Positions 1-9,000 of a DNA stretch of 23,131 nucleotides are shown piece by piece. Both the position numbers and the translations under genes were made by a program. The notes beneath the pieces were generated by a model. That model saw only the letters and a program-made list of their open reading frames with translations, searched no databases and was not told the origin of the DNA. The stretch covers positions 1 through 23,131 of the forward strand of contig JASMLY010000071.1 in assembly GCA_030748455.1 (NCBI GenBank), read 5' to 3'. How positions within the stretch are numbered: position 1 is the first letter of the stretch; the number at the start of each line of letters is the position of its first letter. The stretch is from Phycisphaerales bacterium (GTDB lineage Bacteria; Planctomycetota; Phycisphaerae; Phycisphaerales; SM1A02).

Positions 1-3000
1 TCTGGAAGCGCCATGCCATATTGACCAACTGTCGCAAGTCCTTCACAAATTCCATTGTGCGTAGTGACAAAGTAGTAATACGGCACCTTAGGATCTGCAG
101 TCACATCAATAAATGTTTCTGTATTTGCAAAACCAAGATCAACTATCGGAGTCAACGGATCTGTGCCTCGATATACCTGGTACCCGTTGTTATTTAAAAC
201 AGCATCCCAAGTTAAGGAAACTGCACCGCACTCTTGGGTCGTCACAATGTTCTCAGGATTTACAAGCGTACCGGTAAAGCCGGAAACACCGTCTGCTGAT
301 TCGGCACCTTCTCCGCAAGAGTTTTCGCCAACAACCCAGTAGAAGTATGTAATACCACTAAGCGCTGTCGCATCGTCGTACACGATTAGATCTTGCGTCA
401 CTGAACCGATTGCAGCGCCTGCTGTATTAAAGTCGTCTGTAGTACTTCGATAGATGTTGTAATTATCCACGTGGTCAACGGGTGTCCATTGAATTTGGAC
501 AGCATCGCACGCTTCGCCATCACTCGCATCAACCGACGATGGGGCATCTAAAACACCGATTGCTTCACCGGCTGCGGATACGGATTCAAGGCTGTCATCA
601 CAACCATTTGTGGAAATTGCTTCGACCCAGTAGAAGTACTCTGTGCTAGCAACAGCGGTGGTGTCAACATATTGTTGGTCGGTAAAGTCGGAATCCAATA
701 CACCTGCTGTATCGAAATCATCTGTTTCACTTCGAGAAACCCTAAACGTCACGCCATTACCTGGATGTGTCCAAGTCACAAGCACTTCGTTACATTCGCT
801 TTGAGAGGCAACAATGTCTGAAGGAATTTCTGCGCCTTGCAGAGTCGAACCAATTGCGACAGAACTAGCAATACTTGCTGGACAATCAGCTGTCGCTGAG
901 GTTACCCAGTAATAGTGGGGAATCATTGGTACTGCTGTAGTGTCAACAAATGTCGATTCACCGGTCGTTCCAACCGAAACAGCGTTAAGGAAATCATCTG
1001 TTGTGTTTCTAAATATTTCATATTCCACAGCATTGGTAACAGCATCCCAAGTAAGAGTAACTGTGTCGCAAGCTGCATCAGTCGCTGTTACGTTTACAGG
1101 AGGCAAGGACTGCCCAACCCAGCCGAGCGTACCAGCAATCAAGGAAATATCACTGTTCCCACAACCGTTTTCGGCAGAAACCCAGTAGTAATATTGTTGA
1201 CCCGTTGCAGCAGTCATATCTTGCCAGACATTGGTACCCATAGGAATTTGAACAAGTTCTGTGGCCTCTGAAGCATTATCTTCAGAGTTTCGGTATACAT
1301 AGTAAAGCGATGCTGTTGGAACTTCGTTCCAACCGATTTCAATGGCATCACAAACCGATCCCCCGGTCACAAACGCTTCGGGAGACGTTGTAATTTCTAC
1401 ACCAGCAACACCCCTTGATTCAATACTGAGATTACTGTCGCCACAAGAGTTGGTAGCCCGCACCCAATAGTAATATTCCGTTGTGTCGTTACCAACCACA
1501 TCGGTATAAGGCGGCATGTCTGTTGTAGCAGTAAGATCATAGGTACCGGGATCATCGGGGTCGGGTTCAACACCTGTTGTGTTTCTATAGATGTCATAAG
1601 AAGTAGCACCAGCAGTTTCAGTCCAATTCACCCAAATGCCTTCGCAAATTGTTCCAACTGAAGCATAAGTGTCTGTTGGAATTGCGAGTGTTGGGGATGC
1701 GATTCCTTCAACAGCAACAGATGCTTCGTCTGGAAGTTGACAGAACGCACCCATCGATTTCACAAAGTAATAGAGCGGTGTGTCGTAATCACTTGGTGAA
1801 AAGTCAGAATAAGATGGACCGTCGGACATACCGATGAGCCCATTTGCTCCGGGAAAATATGGATCAAGTGATCGATAAATTTCATAGGCTGTTGCGTTTG
1901 TAACGGGTGTCCATGAAAGATCAACCTGGCCACAAGGACCAGCATCAACACTCACGTCACTTGGTGGAGCAAGTTGCCCTGCCGAACCAGTCGTTGAAGT
2001 TGCTGCCCCTATCAGACTATCACCGCATGCATTTCTGGTCAAAATCCAATATGTATAGACTTGGTCTGGTTCTACATTTGTATCATCAAAGGAAGTAAGA
2101 GATGTTGAGGCTAGTTCTTCTGCATCTGCAAGAAGACCAGTGGATGATCGCCAAATTACATATTCTGCAGCCGTTGCAGCGGGCAACCACTCAACAAAAA
2201 CGGAGTCACAATAGGCCGACAATCCACTGTCCGTTGCAGAGACTTCTGTTGGTCCAACAGGTGTGTCGCTTGAATAACCTGCAGCAACAAGACTCATTGG
2301 TCCCTCGCCACAACTATTTGTAGTAGTTACCCAGTAGTAGTACGTGTCACCTTCAACAAGAGCTACATCGTCATCTACAAACGTGTTGTTATCTGTGTTG
2401 CCAATCAAAACAGCGTCGCCTTCGACGTTTGAATCAGAACGATACACGTCGTAGTCTGAATCTATTCCAACCGAATCCCACGAGACCCAAATTTCTTCAC
2501 AATGCGTCCCCTGTGTTGCTGCAACATTGTCTGCGATTGCTATGTTTGCCAAAGCTACGCCACTTATTGAACTACCCGCTGGTGTTTCGCAAGTGTTGCT
2601 TACACTTTGCACCCAATAGAAAAACTGTTGGTCTGGGGTTGTACCCTCATCTACATACGTTGGGTCGATACCTGTGTATGCCAAAACGGTTGATTGTGTA
2701 AAGTCGTCTATTTCTGCTCGTGACACGATGTACGTGTCAGCCAATGGAACGCTGTCCCAAGAAAGAATGATTGTGCCACACTGATCATCTGTTGCCACCA
2801 AGTTTACTGGATTCGCAAGTTCGCCTATAAAACCAGAGACGCCGTCGGCTGAAGAATCACTGCTGCCACAGGCGTTGTTTGCAACGACCCAGTAGGTGTA
2901 TGTAACACCGGGAATGGCTGTGAAATCTGCGTATTGAGATGCCGGAGGAACAACTACCGCACCAGAAAGTGGTTGGGCATCAGCCCAGTCGGCTGCCTCG

Positions 3001-6000
3001 CCATCCGCACGATAAATCGTGAAAGTGTCTGGATATCCCGCAACGGTCCACTGCACAAGCACCGAACCACACTGTGATCCTTGGCTTGCAAAGACATTGA
3101 GAGGTGAAGCAAGGTCACCAACACTAAGGCCTACAGCTGAACTCCCAAACTCGCCTTCTCGACCAGCACACGTGGTTGGTTCTGCTGTTACCCAGTAATA
3201 GTAGGTTGTGTCTGCAACTGCAGTTGTGTCTACATACGGACCACCATCTGCTGTTCCTATTTCGGTAGCGGAAAATGGGTCGTCAATCAAGTTACGGTAA
3301 ATGTGGTATGTCGCCTGTTGATTGATATTGTTCCAATCTACTTCTATTGTTTCACACAATCCAGACGTTGCAATTGTGTTAACAACAACTGGAATCGATG
3401 CGGAGGCAGAAGCAACATCACTCTCAATACTCTCATCACAAACCGGATGAGTAGTCGTAACCCAATAGAAATATTCGGCGTTAGCAATGACATCAGTGTC
3501 CACCAATGTTGTGAGGGTCGTTGACCCCAAGAGGACCGCCGTGTCATAATCATCAACCGTGTTTCTGTACACGTTGTAAGTAGCAGCCCACAACTCTGCA
3601 GCCCAACTAATTTGAATTAAATCGCAAGACATGTTTGATGCAACTACGCCTTGTACCTGCGAGTTGTATGGAAGTGCCATGCCAAATTCGCTTGTTGTAG
3701 GAATTTCAACGCACAAATTGTTGTCTGTTGCAACGAAGTAATAATATGAAACCTCAGGATCAGCAGACGTGTCTACATACGATTCTGTGGATGTTGTACC
3801 AAGGAACCACGGGTTTAGATCATTAGCGTCTAGAGAACGGTAAACTCGATATCCAGTATTTCCAACAACGGGATCCCACGTAATGAGGACCTCGCCACAC
3901 CCAACACCATCTGCCGGATCATTAAATGTCTGAACATTGGATGGGTTTTCTAACAAGCCGTTATACCCACTATCAGAATTTGACACATTCGCACTTTCAC
4001 CACAAATGTTCATGCCTACAACCCAGTAGAAGTATGTCACGCCACCCTGTGCAGTTGCGTCTGTATAGGTGTTCTCATCTTGCAAGGCGGATCCTATTGA
4101 AACACCAGCAGAATTAAAGTCATCTGTTGTGCTTCGATAAATGTTGTAAGAATCTGCACCGGCAACTGGTGTCCATCGTATTTCTACCCAAGAGCAGTTA
4201 ATGAGATCGCTTGAGCCATCTGTAGCTTCAACATTTGTTGGAGCTACAGTTTCGCCGATCGCTTCTCCAAACACAGAATCAGACGGATCACTATCACCAC
4301 AAGAGTTGTTTGCTTCTACCCAGTAGAAATATTGCGTGTTAGGAAGAGGTGGCGTGTCCAAATATGATAGGTCTGGGGCACCCTGGCTGATAGGTGATGA
4401 TGTGGCAAAATCATCAACCGTGTTTCGACTCACAGTAAAAGTGGTTCCAGCCCCTGGGTGTGACCAAGAAACGAGAATATCGTTACAGATTGATAGGTTC
4501 GTCGCCGCAACGTTCATTGGAACTTCTACATTTTGAGTGTATGAACCAAGGGTTGATGTGCTTGCAACGCTTGCATTACAACCTGGGGCCGTGGAAGTCA
4601 CCCAGTAGTAATATGGAATCAACGGAAACGCTGTCGTATCATCGAATGTTAGCTCGCCGGTTGATCCGACAAGCGTTGCTGTACCAAAGTTGTTCGTTTG
4701 ATTACGATAAATGTCATAACTTGAAGCACCCTCCGAATCGCTCCATGTCACAGTAATAACGCCACAATCACCGTCAGTTGCATCTACTGTTGCCGGCGGA
4801 GTTGTCTGAGCAGTTGTTCCAACACTTCCATCTCCAGCTATTGGACTTTCTCCGCAACCGTTTTCTGCAGAGACCCAATAATAATAGGTTTCTCCTGGAA
4901 TTGCCGTTGTGTCTTGCCACGTGTTTGTACCAAGAACTTGTTGTGAAATAACAGAAGCTGTAGATGCGTTATCAACCGTATTTCTATAAATATAATAGAG
5001 GGTCGCTGTTGGCAATTCTTCCCACGTAATCTCTATAGCATCACAGATAGATCCCTGGGTCGCATACGCCGTTGGCGAGGTTGCAATTGGAACCGCGCCA
5101 AGACCCATCGCGGCCAAACTTAGATTACTGTCGCCACAAGAGTTGGTAGCCCGCACCCAATAGTAATATTCGGTGTCACCAACAGTTGTAGTGTCTACGT
5201 ATGGTGGAAGTTGGGTTGATCCAATCGGCGTATCGTCTGGTTCTCCGCCCCCTGGTGTTGGGGCAACACCTGTTTCGTTTCGGTAGATTGAATACAACTG
5301 AGCATTTGGTGTCTCAGTCCAAGTCACTTGAACTTCACCACAATCAGTACCAAGAGAAGCTAGGATGTCTGTGGGAATTGTAAGCGGAGGACGTGATGTT
5401 CCTGCTTCTGCTGGTGAGTGTAGAGACGGTGTCTGGCACGCGTCTGTGACAGAAGACACAAAGTAATATGCGGGTTCATCATAAATTGCAGGTTGATAAT
5501 CTGTGTAAGACGGACCGTCCGCGACACCAATAAGCACTGCGTTTGCAAAGTTGGCATCGTCACTTCGATAGACAAAGTATCCAGTTGCAAGGTCAACTGC
5601 GGTCCACGACAAGTCTACTTGACCGCAATTCGCAGTAGCGTCCGTTGCACTCACATCTGTTGGTGGGGTCAATTCGCCACTTGATCCAGTTGACGAATCT
5701 GCATCGCCGATATTGCTTTCGCCACATTCGTTTTTACTTGTCACCCAATAGGTGTAGGTTGTTCCGGGAACAGGCGTTAAGTCAGAATAGAATAAGTCTG
5801 GTGTCTCTGCGAGTAGAGTCGCGTCGTTAATATCGGTTGTAGATCGCCAAACGGTATATGTGTCCGCCGTTTCGGATGCTGTCCACGTGATTTCAACACT
5901 ACTACAGAAACTTGATGTTCCCGCCTCGGTTGCAACAACATCTGTTGGTTCAACTGGAGTAATTTCTGTCCAACCAGCAACTTCAGCACTAAAATCACTT

Positions 6001-9000
6001 TCAACACCGCAACTTGTTTCACCTGTTACCCAGTAAAAATATTCCGTTCCTTGCACTGGCGTTGTATCAATAAAATCTGTCGTTGTTGTGCTACCAATTG
6101 CAGCGCCGGCTGTCGCGGGATCGTTTGTTTCACTTCGGTAAATGCTGTAAGTGGTATCTGTTGTACCAGCAATATCCCAAGAGAGCCAAATTTGATCACA
6201 GTGTTCTTCAATCGAAGCGGTAAGGTTTTCTGGAATCACAACTGGACCAAGCGCGATACCGTTGGCGTAATCTCCCCAATCCGAAACACAGTCGCCGCTG
6301 GTCAAACTAACAACAGCGCGTACCCAATAATAGAGCGGGGTGTCTGGAAGCGCACTTACATCTGAATAGACCGTGTTTGTTGTTGATCCTAAAAAGACTG
6401 CTGGAGTTGGGTTTTGAGGGTCCGGATTTTGGGAGTAATAAATGTGATATTCGTCTGCGCCCAATACCGAAGACCAAGCCAGGTCTACTGTCCCGCACTG
6501 ATCATCAGAAGCACTGGTAATAAGTGCGCTATCAAGCGTATGGTTTTCTGCTGTAGCAGAAACACTTTCAACACTATCACCACAAGCGTTGCGAGATTTC
6601 ACCCAATAGTAATATGTTTGTCCACCAACTACTGCACCATCCGTATATGTAGAATCAACGACTCCGATAACCAAGAGTTCTGATTCACTAAACAGATCGC
6701 TTGTACCACGATAAACAGAATAGTCATCGGCACCGAACACAGGTTCCCAAATAATCGTAATGTCTGTACACGATTGTGTATCTTCTTGGCCAACCAGTGG
6801 TGGAGCCCCGAGTGCCTCTGCAAGGTAACCAGTAGCAACTTCATTTAAAACACCTTCGCCACACGACGTTTCTGCTTGTACCCAATAATAGTATTGAACG
6901 CCCGCAATAGCAGTTGTGTCTTGGAACAAAGCTTCAGTAACTGTACCAACAGGCGTGTCATCAGGATCAAGACCACCTGGCGTCGGTTCAACACCTGTTT
7001 CGTTACGGTAAATATCGTAATCTACAACATTGGTTAGTACGTCCCAAGTAACCATTACTCCTACACACTCTGTCCCCTGCCCAGCATCGATGCCGGTGAC
7101 AACTGGAAGTTCGGGTAGTGCAGAACCCAAAACACTTGCGCTTTCATTTGCCCCAACACACCAATCACTATCTGCAGTAACCCAGTAATAGTAAGGGGTG
7201 TCTTCAACCACGCCGTTATCTGTAAAGGAACCAGAGTTTGTATTTCCGATGGGAACTGCTGTCGTAAAATCATCGCCTGTGTTTCGCCACACAACATAAT
7301 TGTTTGCCAAGTCGATTTCTGTCCAACTAATTTCTACAAAACCGCAGTCCTCTCCATCAGAAGCAAGCATACCGCCTGGGCCAAGCAAACTACCATTTAG
7401 TCCTTCTGCAGCTACCGCTTGCAAAACAGGTGGTTCCCCAGCAGAACAAATGTTCACCGCTTCGACCCAGTAATAGTATGGAACACCAACAGTTGCAGTT
7501 GTATCGTTATATGTCGAAATGCCGGGAGCAACCTCAGCGATCATTTCAGCGTTACCCGGATCGTTGTTGATGTCTCTGTAGATTCTGTATGTGTTGGCCA
7601 ACACACGCCTGTTCCAAGTAATTTGAATGCCACCACAGTACGTGCCAGATGTTGCATCAAGCCCATCTGGCGCAGCCAACTGAACACCCAGACTACCCGA
7701 ATCACTGTCGCTTTCACTCGTTGTTCCACATTCGTTATCTGCAACTACCCAATAGTAGTAGTTAACACCAGCAACGGGATCTGGTTGAGAGCCGTCCCCG
7801 TGCTGGGGGTCATCAAAATAACCTAGGTCGTCAATTGAGCCGATTTCAACCGCACCACTGAAATCATCTGTTGTACTTCGAGAAACGGTATACGTCGTTC
7901 CATCAAAAGCGCCATCCCAAGAGATGTGAATTCGGTCACAGTATTCGCCTTTAGACACAATAAGGTTTGTAGGCTGCACAAGGGGAGGAAGCGCTGCACC
8001 AAACACAGAGGAAGAAATATTCCCACCATCTGGACAGTGGCGAGAGACGCTTGCTACCCAATAATAGAACACTTGCCCCCATACTGGAGGTGTATCGACA
8101 AATGACAAGTCTGTTGTTAACCCGAGGCTTGTAGGTGGGTTTTGATCATCATAAAAATCATTGCTGTCGCTTCGCCAAACCTCGTATTCATCGGCGTGCG
8201 CGACTGTGTCCCAAGAAATTAACAGGTCCCCACAAGATGGTGTGGTATCTGGGTTGTCAGTGTCTGTTTCTGTTACAGAAACTCCCGCAGGAATCTCTAG
8301 TTCTCCGGTTGTTCCAAATGCACCAATTAATGACATCATCGATGTGCTGCATTCATTTTGGCCAAGCACCCAATATTCATATTCAACACCTGGCTCAGCA
8401 CTGCCATCAAGGAATGTTGTATTTGGCACGCCGTTTGTTGTTGCTGGTACCGATCCAATTTGAAGTGCCGCAACATCAAGTGGTCCCTGTCTCCATATTT
8501 CGTAAGCATCTCCAGCATAAAATGGTACGCTTACAGGCGGTCCAAGGAGTGTTGAATCTGCAATCCAAGAGATCTCCACACCATCACAATGAGAACCGTT
8601 TGTTGCACCTGCTCGGATTGTGTCAAGGGCAATGTTTGGTTGCAAGATTCCTGCGGCAGAACCGCCAACTATTGGTGGGTCGGGTGGATCGCAAGCAGAG
8701 TCCCTTGGCGTAACCCAATAATAATAGGCAACGTCCTGCTCCGGAACTGTTGTATCATCAAAAGTAGCGGGAGTTATAGCAACTTCAGCTAATTGAACAG
8801 CATTATTAAAGTGATCGTCTGCGCTCCTCCAAATAATGGCCCTGTCTGGATTGGGTGATGGGTACCCACCGGGGTTCGGCAGAGACAAGTCCCATGTAAC
8901 CGTAATGGTGTCACAGTCTGTGTACACAGTTGCCATTACCTGTTCAATAGGGGGTGGGTTGTTTCCAATTGTCCCAGTCACACCCCGCCCAGGTGTATTT

